From Alternaria dauci (Eukaryota; Ascomycota; Dothideomycetes; Pleosporales; Pleosporaceae): a stretch of DNA of 64,000 nt. Where the stretch lies: assembly GCF_042100115.1 (NCBI RefSeq), contig NC_091278.1:124001-188000 (forward strand), in the 5' to 3' direction. The notes under the pieces are model-generated. The model was not told the origin of the DNA, made no database searches, and saw only the letters and a list, made by a program, of their open reading frames with translations. The translations under genes and the position numbers were made by a program. Every line of letters starts with the position of its first letter. The stretch's first letter is position 1. This document shows positions 23,150 to 35,065 of this stretch, in pieces.

Positions 23150-24345
23150 GCTTAGGGTTAGGGACCCTTGACGCTAGCACGCCCTACCCTAGAAAATGAT
23201 GAGATGCTAGAAGTATCTAATGACGAGGGAGAGAACCCTAACGTCACTGAGCTCAGGAATCTTAGGTAACACATAACTACGCAGGCTTAGCAGATTGCTG
23301 AGATGCAGGCAATGATTAATCAGCTTGTAGGGCAACTGATGATGACCCCTAACGAACGACCTGTTGCTACAAAGAAACCTAAGATAGCGTTACTAGAGAA
23401 ATACGGTGGAGAACGAGAAAAGCTACGAGTATTTCTCACTAATATCGACCTGTACTGCGAGTACAACGAGGTACCCAACGACCAGGAAAAGATCCTTATG
23501 GCCAGTACATACATGAAGGATAAGGCTTCTAATTAGATGCAACCCTATGTGGACGACTATCTGCTAGATGCAGAACACATAGGCACCAAAGAAGGAACCC
23601 GTACCTTATTCGTAAGTTGGACAGAGTTTAAGCAAGAGATAGGACGCATCTTTAGAGAAGTAGACGCTTAGAACCAGGCAGAGAAGAAGATCACTCGCCT
23701 AAGGCAGACCTCGTCAGTATCGGTATACACGGCGGAATTTAAGCAACTACAAGCACGGATCGATTAGGATAATGCGGCACTTCGAACGGTATTCGAAGCA
23801 GGCCTCAAAGAGAATGTTAAGGACGGCCTTGTACACCACGATAAGCCCGGGACACTACACGCTCTGATCGAGCTAGCCACGCGTATCAACAACAGGTTGT
23901 AGGAACAAAACGATCAGAAGAAATACTTCCGACCCAACCTGCCCAACATAAAGAAACAGCGTAGTAGATTCGACAGGGATAGTGACGCCATCATAACCGG
24001 CAAGGTACAAGAGAAGGCCAAAGACAAGAAAACCCGAGGAGGTAAAAGACACGACGGTCTCTCCAAGGAAGAACGCCAGCGGCGTTACGACAATAAAGCA
24101 TGTCTCCAATGCGGGAAGACAGGACACTTCGCTAGGGATTGCGAAGAAGAACAAGTCAAACAGGCAGCTATCAAGATCTGGATGATCAGATAAGGCACGC
24201 CTTACCCGGCCGGGATAGAGCCGGATGACAACCTAAGCGACTTAGACCTATACGAGGAGGCACGCTTAGAGGATAAGGAAGGCTACGAAATCGTCCTAAG
24301 AGTTAAACCAGACAACGAAGTTCTCACTATGGGCCAGCCAAAGAA
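23150..24345 (+). pseudogene. gag of the family 1 chromovirus
   Basis: One plus-strand frame, interrupted by several TAG stops and one TAA, encodes a capsid-like region (LEKYGGEREKLRVFLTNIDL) and a CCHC zinc knuckle CLQCGKTGHFARDC (24100-24141). The stops sit where Trp or Gln would fit. This is a retrotransposon nucleocapsid protein that would package element RNA; it cannot be translated whole now. Confidence 0.85.
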
Positions 24346-24373
24346 GACTAACTAGAAGGTCAAAGGCACCATC

Positions 24374-27300
24374 GTGATGGAACGATTAGCCAACAACCAG
24401 TGTTGGGTATATGGTAACAAGACACACTACGCCGACGAATGCACGGTTCGCGAACGAATCATGATTACCGGCCCGAATGCCGAAGAAATTAGGTATCAGG
24501 CGATACACCAACAACCCTACTTCGATAATCTAATGGCTGAGGTCGAGGACCAAGAAGCCCACGAAGTAGAAGATACCAAGGATCACAAGGATTTGTGTTG
24601 GTATGACTGCAAGATAAATTGCGAGTTCCATAAGCAAGATAAGGAGGATTGCAGGACAGACTAGGACTAGTGCTGCCACCTGAACCTCTGGGTAGACGAA
24701 TGTCTAGCAGACATCTGCCATCTACACGAACTAGAGAAAGTGGAGATCCACTACAGACTTCTATAGACGCAATGCAGGAACAGGTGTGACTTCCATCGCA
24801 AGCAGCTCAAGGAAGCACACAAGGTGGATGACTATTACTATCGCACCCTATTATCAAACATCTGCGAGGTAGCAGATTGTGAGATTCACGAGGCCAAGAA
24901 GGCTTAACCAAGGAAGAGGATCACCAGGGAGGAGATACCTCACTAGAACATTCATTAGAGCTTCTGTTACGACGACAGGTGCTTAACGCACTATAGCTCA
25001 AAGAATAACACAGGCTACTTTCCTAAGTACAGGAAAGGTAAGCAGTTAAAAAACTAGGATGCCGCCAGGGACAGGGTCACGCTGGTGAAGGCAGTCCTAA
25101 AACGACCCTTAGGAAGGTGCAGGATACCGATGGTCGGGTGAAGCAGCTGCTCACGACCGTATCTGTACAGGGACGAAACATCGAGGCGCTTGTGGATAGT
25201 GGGGCCGCACGGACGATGATCTCACCTAGAGTGGTAGAGAAACACGAACTACCCTACCGGGTTAAGAAGAACCCAGTATCGGTACTGTTAGCCGACGAGA
25301 AACCTATGGAATATGGAAACGGCATAATACGGATGGAAACTAAATCAACAAAGCTACGGATAGCTGGCATAGAGTACCAAATGAATATCGACATAATGGA
25401 ACTAGGAGGACTAGACATGTTAATTGGTTATGACTAGCTAGATGCCCATAACCCCGCCATCGACTGGCGAATGAAGACGATACTCAGAAGAGAACCTGTG
25501 CACAAGGTTACTAGAGTACGCCAAAGAGTGAGCCCGAAGGACCAGAGCTTAACCCAGGACGGGAGGTTCGGCAAGATCTCGCCTCATAAGATCATAAGAA
25601 TCTATGAGAAGGACCCTCAAAGAGTAGGAGTCATATAGATAAGACGAGTCGCGACCACAAAGGAAGGACCCTTACCACTAGAGATACTAAGAGAGTATCA
25701 GACCGACGAGTTTAGAGAACTCTTTAAGGAAAACGAAGCCACGGATTTGGCAGACCATTAGGATTGGGATCACGAGATCATCCTAGATGAAGGGGCAAAG
25801 TTAAGCCCAGGACCTATGTATCCCATATCGCCCGAGCACGATGCTGAGCTAAGGGAGTACATCCAGAAGAATCTGAAGAAGGGATTTATCCGACCGGGAT
25901 CAGGCCCAATAGCCTCACCCATCTTGTTCGTAAAGAAGCCTAACGGGAAGTGGCGACTATGTGTCAACTTCTGAAGGTTGAACAGCGTTACTTAGAAGAA
26001 CCAATATCCCTTACCACTAATAACCGAGCTCATGGATTAACTCTAGGGAGCTAAGTGGTTTACGAAGTTCAACGTTCGGGAAGGATTTCACTAAATCAGG
26101 ATCAAGGAAGGACACGAATGGATGACAGCGTTCAAAACGAAATATGGACTGTTCGAGTACACAGTAATGCCTTTTGGGTTAACGAATGCCCCGGCAACGT
26201 TTCAGTTAGTTATCAATAACGCTCTTTACGAGTACCTTGGAATCTTCGTCACAGCGTACATTGACGATGTGCTGGTATACTCTAGCGGGACGCTAGAAGA
26301 ACATGTGGAACATATTAAGAAAGTGCTCAGGAAGCTTAAGGAATACAAGCTGTACCTGCAGCCGGGGAAGTGCGAATTCCACACAAAGGAAACGGAATAC
26401 CTAGGCTTCATAATATCCACAGAGGGGGTGAAGATGAACCCAAAGAAGACAGCGGCTGTACAGGAGTGGCCAACGCCCAAAACAGTCAAGGACGTGCAAT
26501 CCTTCCTAGGATTTACCAACTACTACTGGAAGTTCATTAAGGATTACTCAAAGATCACAACACCTCTCTCCAAGATCACGAAGAAGGAAGTTAGTTTCAA
26601 ATGGAACGAGGAACATCAGGAGGCTTTTGATCGAATTAAGCAGATATTCCTCGAGGCACTAGTACTAGAGATGTACGACCTAAAGCGAGAGACGCGAGTC
26701 GAGACTGACGCGTCAGATTATGCACTCAGAGCTGTATTGTCGCAGCAGTACCCAGACAAAAAGTAGAGACCAGTGTTCTACCACTCAAGAAAGTTCTCTA
26801 GAGCAGAACTAAACTACGACGTTCACGATAAGGAGCTACTAGGAGTAGTCGATGCCTTTGAACAGTGGGAAGTCTATTTGCTAGGACTACCACACCAGAT
26901 CGAGGTTTTTACCGATCACCAGAACTTGGCAGGTTTCATGACAACGAAGAAACTCAACCGACGACAAGTCCGATAGGCTGAGATACTAGCTCAGTTCGAC
27001 TTCAAGATAACTCACCGCGCTGGAACGCTCAACGGAGCTGCGGATGCTTTAAGCAGGAGATCCGACTTACGCGAGGAAAATCATAAGGAACCACATGACG
27101 CCATGTTCAAGAAGATGCCTGATGGCACACTACGTTACAACCAGCCGGAACTAGCTAAGATAGCTAAGGTGGCCAAGCGGGTAGAAACACTTCAGCAGCA
27201 GTGGCAGCAGAGAGCGGCCAGCTGGCAGTTCGAGCCTGACGAGAACGGCTCCGACGAACTGTTACAAGACGAGCGAGAGTACCGAGATATGATTCGAAGC

Positions 27301-28614
27301 GATCGAACATATGTACCCCCACACATGAGATCGAGTCTCATCAAGGAACTGCATGAGTCCCTAGAGTATGGACATGCATCGCTAGAAGAAATAGTCAGGC
27401 GACTATCAAAGGTGTTTGCGATACCACGCTTGCGAGCGAAGGTGCAGGACGTCCTAGGTAACTGTTTGGCTTGTCATTAGAATAAACCCAAGAGACATAA
27501 GCCCTATAGCCTATTACAACCCTTACCGCCACCAACGAGACCATAGAGCAGCGTAACAATAGACTTTATAGTGAAGCTCCCGAAGTCGTTAGAACTAGGA
27601 TCCGGAAGATTATGCGACACAGTCCTAGTCATCGTGTGTCGTCACACGAAAGGAGCAAAGTTTGTGCCCACAGAAGAAACTATTACGGCAGAAGAATGCG
27701 CGTATGAGGTCAGCAAGGCACTTATGTCAGAACATAGGATACCTGAAGAATTTATCACCAATCATGATAAACTGTTCACTTCTAAGTATTGGAACACATT
27801 CCTAGCAAAGTTAGGTGTGAAGAAGAAGCTATCGACTAGCTTCCACCCCGAAACAGATAGCTAGACGGAACGAACGAACCAGACACTGGAACAGTATCTG
27901 AGGATGTACGCTAATAAGCTGTAAGACAATTAGGTTAAACTCTTGCCGACAGCATAATTGGCCTACAATAGTACTAGGTCTGCGACGACTAAGTACTCGC
28001 CACACTATGCGAACTACGGATATGAGCCGATTGCTTATCGAGATCCGAAAGATATAGAGAGTATCGCAGTAGGTGCAGACGACAAAGCCCGCTTGATGCG
28101 AGAACTGCACGACGAATTGAGCAAGAACATAGCTCACAGGAACCTTATAACAGCTAAAGCGGCTAATAAGCAAAGGATTGAGGGACCAACCTTTAAGAAG
28201 GGGGACAAAGTTTTCCTGTCACGACAGAACTTGAAAACTAAGCGACCAAGCAAGAAACTGGATAACCTCCGAGTAGGACTATTCGAAGTTCTAGAAGAAA
28301 TGGGCAAAGTAAATTACAAACTCCAACTCCTACCAGGCATGCGCATCCACCCTGTCTTTCACAAAAAACTCCTAGAAAGAGCACCTCTAGATGCCGAGCT
28401 AGCTACTAACATAGAGCTCGAAGACGACGAGTACGAGGTCGAGGAGATTAGGGACCTACAGAAAATCGGTCGTCAGTGGAAATACTTAGTCAAGTGGCTA
28501 GGATGGCCAGAGAGCCAGAACACTTGGGAACCAAAGGAAAATTTGACGAACTGCAAGTCACAGGTACGTGAGTACCACCAGAGACACCTAGAGAGGAGAG
28601 GACCAGATCCTTAA
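24374..28614 (+). pseudogene. pol of the family 1 chromovirus (protease, RT, RNase H, integrase, chromodomain)
   Basis: Open pieces in one frame show: an aspartic protease with the DSGAARTMI motif (25195-25221); reverse transcriptase with FGLTNAPATFQ and catalytic YIDDVLVYS (26257-26283); RNase H with FTDHQN; and an integrase with a zinc-binding H..H..CLACH region (27330-27477), a TIDF first aspartate and a TERTNQ segment containing the glutamate. The second catalytic aspartate reads Asn in ITNHDKLFTS, a G-to-A change. The C-terminus (28420-28600) is a chromodomain with YEVEEI, YLVKWLGW and NTWEP, which would steer integration to modified chromatin. Several TAG and one TGA stop interrupt it. 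The copy is inactive. Confidence 0.92.
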
Positions 28615-28744
28615 GGGAAGAAAAGAAGTCAGAAAAAGGATTAAAGGAGGCGTCAACCTGTAACCAGCCTAAGTCAGTCGACAGTCCGGGTAGCGATGGT
28701 TTGGTTGGTAAAAAGTCCGTACTAGGGGCAGGGTTCCCCTCGGC

Positions 28745-29155
28745 TTACTCTTTCGCCCAATCCTGCAGATTCAGGATAGCAAGATCTCGATCAGCGTATG
28801 AGTGCTCTTGCGCCTCAACCTCTAGGAGCTCACGACGGAGACGGGCAGTCTCTATTATCGTGAGGGCCTGACGCTCTTCCGCACGCGCAATCTCGAGTTT
28901 CTTCTTACGCTTCTCAGCCTGAACCTTCTCCCACTCTTCCTTAGAAACAAACAGGCTACACTTAGCCTTCACAGAAATACAGCCGGCACAACGACCAGTT
29001 ACAGTATCTACAAAGTAACGAAGGTTCTTCTCCTCGCAGCGCTTACAACGAAACGTTATCTTAAGACCCTGCTCTTACACTTGAGTCGCGCGGGCACAAC
29101 GCTTAGCGGTTAAACTCTACGGACAGTTGCGACGGGATGATTAAACCTTAGGCAT
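28745..29155 (-). pseudogene. Convergent antisense ORF of the family 1 chromovirus: cysteine-rich, coiled-coil-like protein
   Basis: Reads against pol in the 680 bp between the pol stop and the 3' LTR. From an ATG at 29155 the frame runs 136 codons with three TAA/TAG codons near its start that look like RIP-altered Gln codons. The middle has a cysteine cluster, CKRC then about 16 residues to CAGC, then a Cys eight residues on. After it comes a Lys/Glu/Arg-rich helix (EEWEKVQAEKRKKKLEIARA) and an acidic end. The cysteine layout suggests metal binding, perhaps DNA binding. An RIP-altered version of the same frame is readable at 33739-34003, and the unrelated family 2 has an analogous ORF in the same place. 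Function unknown. Confidence 0.7.
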
Positions 29156-29295
29156 AGTCAGGAGAAGTAAGGAAAGGAAGGAGGAGAGGTTACGACACCA
29201 CAGGAATACCTACACCTCCGCCTCCACCACCACACTAGGCACAGGAAAACGAAAATCTAGGGTATTAAGACAATACGCCTAAAAGGGGGGGATAA

Positions 29296-29783
29296 TATTA
29301 CAAGGTAACAAGAAGGATCTCTCCTTAATACAGGTCGCATAGTAAGAGACCATCAGGCGACCACGTCAGAAGGTAATAACTAGTGCGGGGCGCTAATCAC
29401 GTGATAGACATCCTACCAAGAAGAGCCATCCCGCCAAGGATAGGATAGCAGGTCGATACAGGATATTAACCATCACAACCATCCCTCAGAAGGCTACAAC
29501 CAATAGGATGGCAGTGATAGCAATAGACAAGGCAACGAGGATATAAGGATAGAAAGGTTTCATTATTACTCTCGTTATAGTCAACTCAAATAGTTTATCT
29601 CTTACACAGATTATCAACTAGTTATTCTATCATTTATAGAATTAGTATTGTTTATCCTTTAGTTACAACGATAACTCTTTTCCACCTAATCATTCCATAC
29701 GATACCTCACGGACTACCGCTTTAGTCTACCTCGCCTTAGTACGGACCGAGCCTAGAGAAGTATAGCCTAACCCCGTGTAACA
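29296..29783 (+). repeat. 3' LTR of the family 1 chromovirus
   Basis: Same length as the left LTR; the first dinucleotide is TA instead of TG, a RIP-type change on the opposite strand. It ends CGTGTAACA and is followed by the CTAGA duplication. Confidence 0.93.
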
Positions 29784-29899
29784 CTAGAATTACTTAAAGT
29801 TTAGGGCTTTAGTTTTAACCTATCTATTATTAAACTATATATAGCTATATATAGTAAGAATAGGTATTTAGGAAATATACCTTTACCCTAATTTATTAT

Positions 29900-30180
29900 A
29901 GTATCTTTTAATAGTATTATACTTATATCTTTTACTAGTATATTTATTATTTTAATAAGTATATTTAGATAGAGGAGACCTTAATAGTTAAGGAAGTATA
30001 GGACTTAATTATTAAGAGGGTGGGTAAGGAGTGTAATACTAGTAAAGGGCCTACGCGTAAGGTGCGTAGTATATAATACTATAGATATTATAGTAAAAAA
30101 GGATATAACTCCTATACCTATAAAGTAGAAATTAATAATACTAAAGATAGTAATAAGTCTAAAGAATAAATTAGTTTACT
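29900..30180 (+). pseudogene. C-terminal tail of a pogo/Fot1-like transposase
   Basis: A frame reads YYRYYSKKGYNSYTYKVE, matching the zinc-knuckle tail (C-x2-C-x4-GHN-x-RTC) of fungal pogo-type transposases with Cys and His turned to Tyr, as CpA-to-TpA decay on both strands would produce. The upstream part of this element was probably split by the chromovirus that ends at 29783. Confidence 0.6.
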
Positions 30181-30447
30181 ATAATTTTTAATAAGTATAT
30201 TATATATTACGTAGTTATTCTATACTAGTAGTATACTAGCTAAGAGGTAGTAACTTACTTAAGGTAAGAACTTAGTTATAAAATATATTATATTATATAT
30301 TATTATAGCTCTACTAACGCTTTATATATATTATACTTTAATATAAGAGATAATAAGCTATAAGTTAGCTTTAGTATATATCTTTTAGGATTATTATAGT
30401 TAAGATATTACGCGATTATTACGTATACGTAGTACACTAGTTTAGTA

Positions 30448-30515
30448 TTACTAACTTACTTAGGTTACTAACTTACTTAGGTTACTAACTTACTTAGGTT
30501 ACTAACTTACTTAAG
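30448..30515. repeat. 17-bp tandem repeat, four copies
   Basis: Four head-to-tail copies of TTACTAACTTACTTAGG, the last with one change. It lies directly downstream of the decayed transposase tail. Confidence 0.95.
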
Positions 30516-31989
30516 AAATATATTAAGGTTTTATACTTATAAAGGCTAATATTTAAGTAATAACTAATAATCTATTATAGGAGTAGGGGAGTAACCCTAC
30601 TAGTAAGAACTAGGTTAATAATTTTATTAAGTAAACTCCTAAGCTTTATATATACTAAAGTTATTCTTATAATTACTAGTAAGCTATTAATAAGGACTTA
30701 GTAGCTATCTAATAGTAGTTTAACTTAGTCTAAGTAATAAAGTAAAAGTAGAGTACTATAAATAATAATTTATAATTTTTTATTTTCTATAAGTAAGGGG
30801 GGGGTATTATTAAAATAGAACTTAAAAAAAGTAAAAAGTAGTTATCCCTCTACTTATTAGTTATAAAAGTTAATAAAAAAGATAAAGTAATAATATAATC
30901 TAAATACTAAACTAATTAGCGTTTTATAGTAGTAAAGCTCTAACGTCTATATATAAAAACTAAAGTTAAAAAAATTTACTAAAAGTAACTAAAGAAAGAT
31001 ACCTATTAAACCTTAGGAGGGTATAATAGGGATTACTAGCTATAAGTTAATAATATAATTATATTATATTATAAAGGGGAAGGATAGTATAGTATATTAA
31101 CTATAACTAAGAGGAGGTTTTATAAAAATCTAGCTACTTCTAATATTTATACTAATACTAACTTACTTTAAGTATCTTACTATATATAATTAAGTTATAC
31201 TATATATAAATACTATATATCCCTTAAGGTAACTTATTATAGCTATTTAGTTAAGCCTATATACCCTTTCTAGTAAGGAGCCCCTTAACTTATTAAATAT
31301 AAATAATATAAGCCTTATATATACCTAAGAGCTAAATCTAGTAGTTAGTAAAGAGCTAGAGGAGTAAATACCTTTAATACTCTAAATCTTTAGTAATAGT
31401 TAAAATATTAGCTAGTACTTTATTAAGAGGTTTAGGGTTAGTAATATTATTATAAAAGTAATTTATAAAGAGACTAAAATATAGTATCTAAAGAGAGTTA
31501 TAAAGTATAAGGAAATTTTTTATACTAATACCTACTACTTTATTAATCTCTTTATATTTAGCTACTTTACCTACCTAACCTTTAGTAAGTAAAGTAAAAA
31601 GACTAAGAGATAGCTATACTACTAAGCTATTAATATTAAAAAGGTATTAGAGAAGTAATATCTTAGGCTTAAAGAGAGGGAGTTTAAAGAGATACTATAA
31701 AGATAAGAGAATAAGGTATAGATAGTACTAGTACTAATATTCCTCTAACTAAAGCTAATTATTAAGTAGTAGTAATAGCTATACTATAAGTAGCTAGTTA
31801 TTTATTCTTAAGAAAGGGTAGTAGAGGTAGTAGTAGTTATAAAAGGTAGCTATAAAGGTTATAAAGGGTAGAAATAGTAAAGGATAGTAGAGGATAGTAG
31901 AAGATAGTAAGGGATAGTATATAAGTTAAAAGGTTATATCTTATCTCTAGTAGGTATATAATACTATTATATATCTTTAGTATCTAGTA
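30516..31989. other. AT-rich decayed repeat sequence
   Basis: Composition and stop density match the RIP-altered relics on either side. A frame near 31640-31720 is Arg/Glu/Lys-rich, but no family could be named. Part of it is probably the 5' half of the transposase relic that follows. Confidence 0.45.
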
Positions 31990-32890
31990 TTTATAATATA
32001 CTATATATATACTAGTAGTACTAAATATAAGCTTATATAAGCTTATAGTTACTTAATTAATACTTTATCTTAAAAAAAGTCTCTAAATATACTATAATAA
32101 TAATAAAAAAAAAGTTTATAAAGGCTAAGGCTAACTATATACTTATATACTTATCTTACTTATTATAACCTTTTAATTTTACTTACTTTATACTATTAAA
32201 GTATAAGTATAATAATATAGTTTTAAGCTTAGTATATAACTATACTAATTATATTAATAAGGAGACCTTTTTACTAGCCTTTAAGGCTATATTTAAGTAG
32301 TTTATTAAAAAGGAGAATATTTAAACTAGCTTTAGAGGTACTAGTTTAGTCTTATTTAACTTATAAGCTATACTATTAAAGCTTAATATAGTATTATAGA
32401 TACTATAATAATTACTATAATAAGTAGATACTTAGGAGGTATAAATACTTTATAATATATATAAATTTAAAGCTTAAAGTACTCTTATTTAATAGAGAGT
32501 AAGAAACTACCTTAGGTTTTCTATAAGTTCTCTTAACTAAAAAGTTAAGTAGTTAAATAAAAAGGCTTAGTAAATAGTATATAAGATAATACTTATAAAA
32601 GAAGAAGTAGTTACTCTTTAAGAAGCTTTAGATATAGTAAATAAGTATAAGAGTAATAAGTAGTAATATATATAAATAGAAGAGACTTTTACTATAAATA
32701 AGGTATAAGAAGTATTAACTAAATAAGTAAGTAGTAATTATAGTAATAATAAGAGTATATTAAAGAGGGTATAAGAAGAGAAGTAGTATAAGTATTATAA
32801 GTAGACTAGATATAATACCTATACCTATATAGTTAAAATTAATAGTACTAGTAGTACTAGTAGATATAAAGAGTAAACTAGCTTATTATA
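31990..32890 (+). mobile_element. Second decayed pogo/Fot1-like transposase relic
   Basis: One frame follows the same order as the relic at 19.3-20.9 kb: a block aligning with LQPLDV..FSPLK near 32150-32200, then INKETFLLAFK, then FRGTSLVLFN (normally GFRGTGLVPFNP) near 32330, and finally the Tyr-substituted zinc-knuckle tail near 32800. Stops are numerous. The direction is plus; inverted repeats were not found. Confidence 0.6.
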
Positions 32891-33023
32891 ATTTTTTAAT
32901 ATACTATAATTAAAAGCTATAATAATATCTTAATATTAATATATTAGTATAAAGTAAGTAACTTACTTAGGTAGGTAACTTACTTCTAAACTATATTATT
33001 AAGTATATAGCTTAGATACTAAA

Positions 33024-33117
33024 TATTATATAAGGTCGTACTATACTTCTCTAAACTTAGTCTATACTAAGGTAAGTTAGGCTTAGGTAATAGTCTATAA
33101 GGTAGCGTATAGAATAA
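33024..33117 (-). mobile_element. Partial family 1 LTR, truncated by the next insertion
   Basis: 94 bp matching the end of the family 1 LTR in reverse orientation (TATTATATAAGG..TACTATACTTC). It stops where a second family 1 LTR begins at 33118, so the second copy landed inside the first. Confidence 0.6.
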
Positions 33118-34003
33118 TATTATATAGGGTTAAGCTATACTCTTCTAAACTTAGTTTATACTAAGGTAAGATAGACTAAAGTAGTAGTCTATAAGGTAAT
33201 ATAAGGAATAATTAAATAGAAAAGAGTTATTATTATAACTAAAGAATAAATAATACTAATTCTATAAATAATAGAATAACTAGTTAATAATCTATATAAG
33301 AGATAACCTATTTAAGTTAACTATAATAAGTATAATAATAAGATCTAATATATTCTTATACCTATTACCTTAGGTCCTATCTTCCTTACCCTCCTCTCTA
33401 AAAGGGAGGCCTAGGAGGGCTATAGCCTCCTATTCCTTACTAGCCTCCTAGAAGCTAAGTCTTAGTAGGATACTATTCCTTTTATATAATCTAGGCCCTT
33501 CTCTAGATCTACTTTTATTTATTATATCTACCTAAGAGTCTTCCTTTATATAACCTATATAAAAGGGAAGTAACTCCTTATTACCTTATAATATTACTTT
33601 CTCTCTTAGGTATATTATTTTAATTCTCTAAATTATTATTATCTTATACTTAGTCTAGTAGTAGTAGTAGTAGTAGAGGTATAGCTACTCCTATAGTATT
33701 ATAACTTCTCTTTCTTCCTTTCTTTACTTTTCCTAACTATAACTAAGGTTTAGACTTCTTAATATATCTATACTTAGAATTTAACTTAATAGTACTAGGC
33801 TTATACTAACTATATCTATTAATAAAAGAATAAAATAACTTTTTATTTTAAGTAGTATAAAGAGAAGAATCTTTACTAGTTTATAGATACTACCCCTAGG
33901 TAGTATATAGGCTATATTTTAGTAAAAGCTAAGTATAGCTTATTTATAACTAAGGAAGAGTAGGAGAATATTAAGGCTAAAAAGTATAAGAAGTACTTAG
34001 TAC
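33118..34003 (-). mobile_element. 3' end of a family 1 chromovirus (3' LTR plus interior), cut by a family 2 LTR
   Basis: 33118-33593 is a 476-bp reversed family 1 LTR. The next 410 bp correspond to the interior end of that family: on plus, 33739-34003 reads in one frame as the antisense ORF seen at 28745-29155, including VKAKYSLFITKEE. Its cysteines have become Tyr and its start ATG has become ATA. The sequence stops at 34004, where a family 2 LTR starts; the remaining 6 kb of the element is absent. Confidence 0.7.
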
Positions 34004-34579
34004 TGTAAAGGTTATCTTTAGATAACCTAAGAGTTAGTTCTTAGGAACGAGTAAGTGCGATAGACGGGGTTAGTGTGATAGCACGATTAGAAGATCGATA
34101 TAATATTATAGGGGGTTATATAAGAATAAAGTAGAATCCTTAGATTAACTACTAGAGTCTTATACGAAGTTGAATATAATAAACTATAGGGGTTTATTAC
34201 CTAAGCTATATACTTAATAAGTGTTATACTTATATACGAGCGTGTAGGTGCTTATAGATAAGTAGTACTATATACGCTCTATAATTAGCTAGTAAGTAGT
34301 GCTCGTAGGTAAGTATCTACTTATAGGCTAGCGTCTAACTACTTACTAACGAGCGGTTACGTAACTACGGTGTAGTGCTATACTATAATCCTTTAACTAT
34401 ACTACTTAATCCTTTAAAGTGCTTACGCTTACCCCTAACTCCTCTTAGGCGTAGATCGTAACACTATCCTCCTCCTATAGGGATTTGTCCTTAAATAATA
34501 TAACTAATTTATAGTTTCTATTAATAACTAAGGCTTACCCTACGTTATAAGTAAGGTAGTTATTATATCCTCTTCTTCC

Positions 34580-35065
34580 TATTAACGTCGCTTACGCCTT
34601 AGTTCTAAAATTATTTAAGCTAACTATCCTACTAAGACTCCTTATAATTATTATTTCCTAGAGGGTAAGATTTATTACGTTATACCTAATTCTCGTCTAA
34701 AGTATACTAAGTATACCTAGTTAGGGTATACGTGTGTAAATATATCCTAGGAGTCCTTAGACCGTACTCGTAATAAGTATTAAAAGAAAGTAGATAAAGA
34801 TAAGAAATTATTAGTAACAGTGATTTCGCGTTTATTACGGAATAAGAAAATTCTAAGGTAGGCGGAAGAGTAGGCGCGTAAGAAGGTGCTATATCTTACT
34901 ATAGATATAGAAGCGGCTAGTAAAACTAAGGTAGCGTAGGAAATAGATTATCCCGCGGCGTCTATTAGTATAGAATTCTCGCCTACTATATAGGCTATAA
35001 TAGGCTTAATTAATACTTCTGTTACTAGGTATAGTACTTCTAAAGGTGTAGTTAATAGTTCGTAA
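34580..35065 (+). pseudogene. Antisense ORF of family 2 chromovirus, copy A
   Basis: RIP-altered copy of the plus-strand ORF described at 40091-40573, at the same distance from the LTR. It retains SRLKYTKYT where copy B reads SRLKCAKCT, i.e. both cysteines are now Tyr, and ends at the corresponding TAA. Not functional in this copy. Confidence 0.6.

Larger units (their letters stand above)
22566..29783 (+). mobile_element. Complete Ty3/gypsy chromovirus, family 1 (RIP-inactivated)
   Basis: 7218 bp with identical-length 488-bp LTRs at 22566-23053 and 29296-29783 and the 5-bp target duplication CTAGA on both sides (22561-22565, 29784-29788). The interior holds gag with a zinc knuckle, then protease, reverse transcriptase, RNase H, integrase and chromodomain in Ty3/gypsy order, then a convergent ORF on the other strand. 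A polypurine tract (about 29283-29291) sits directly before the right LTR. ORFs are broken mainly by TAG/TAA where Trp or Gln is expected, and the two LTRs differ mostly by CpA/TpA exchanges. It is a fairly recent insertion later hit by RIP. Confidence 0.95.

Noticed and set aside
33118..33593. Treating this LTR as a solo LTR
   Set aside because: Flanks do not form a target duplication (AATAA versus TTACT), and the adjoining sequence is element interior, so it is the 3' end of a truncated element.
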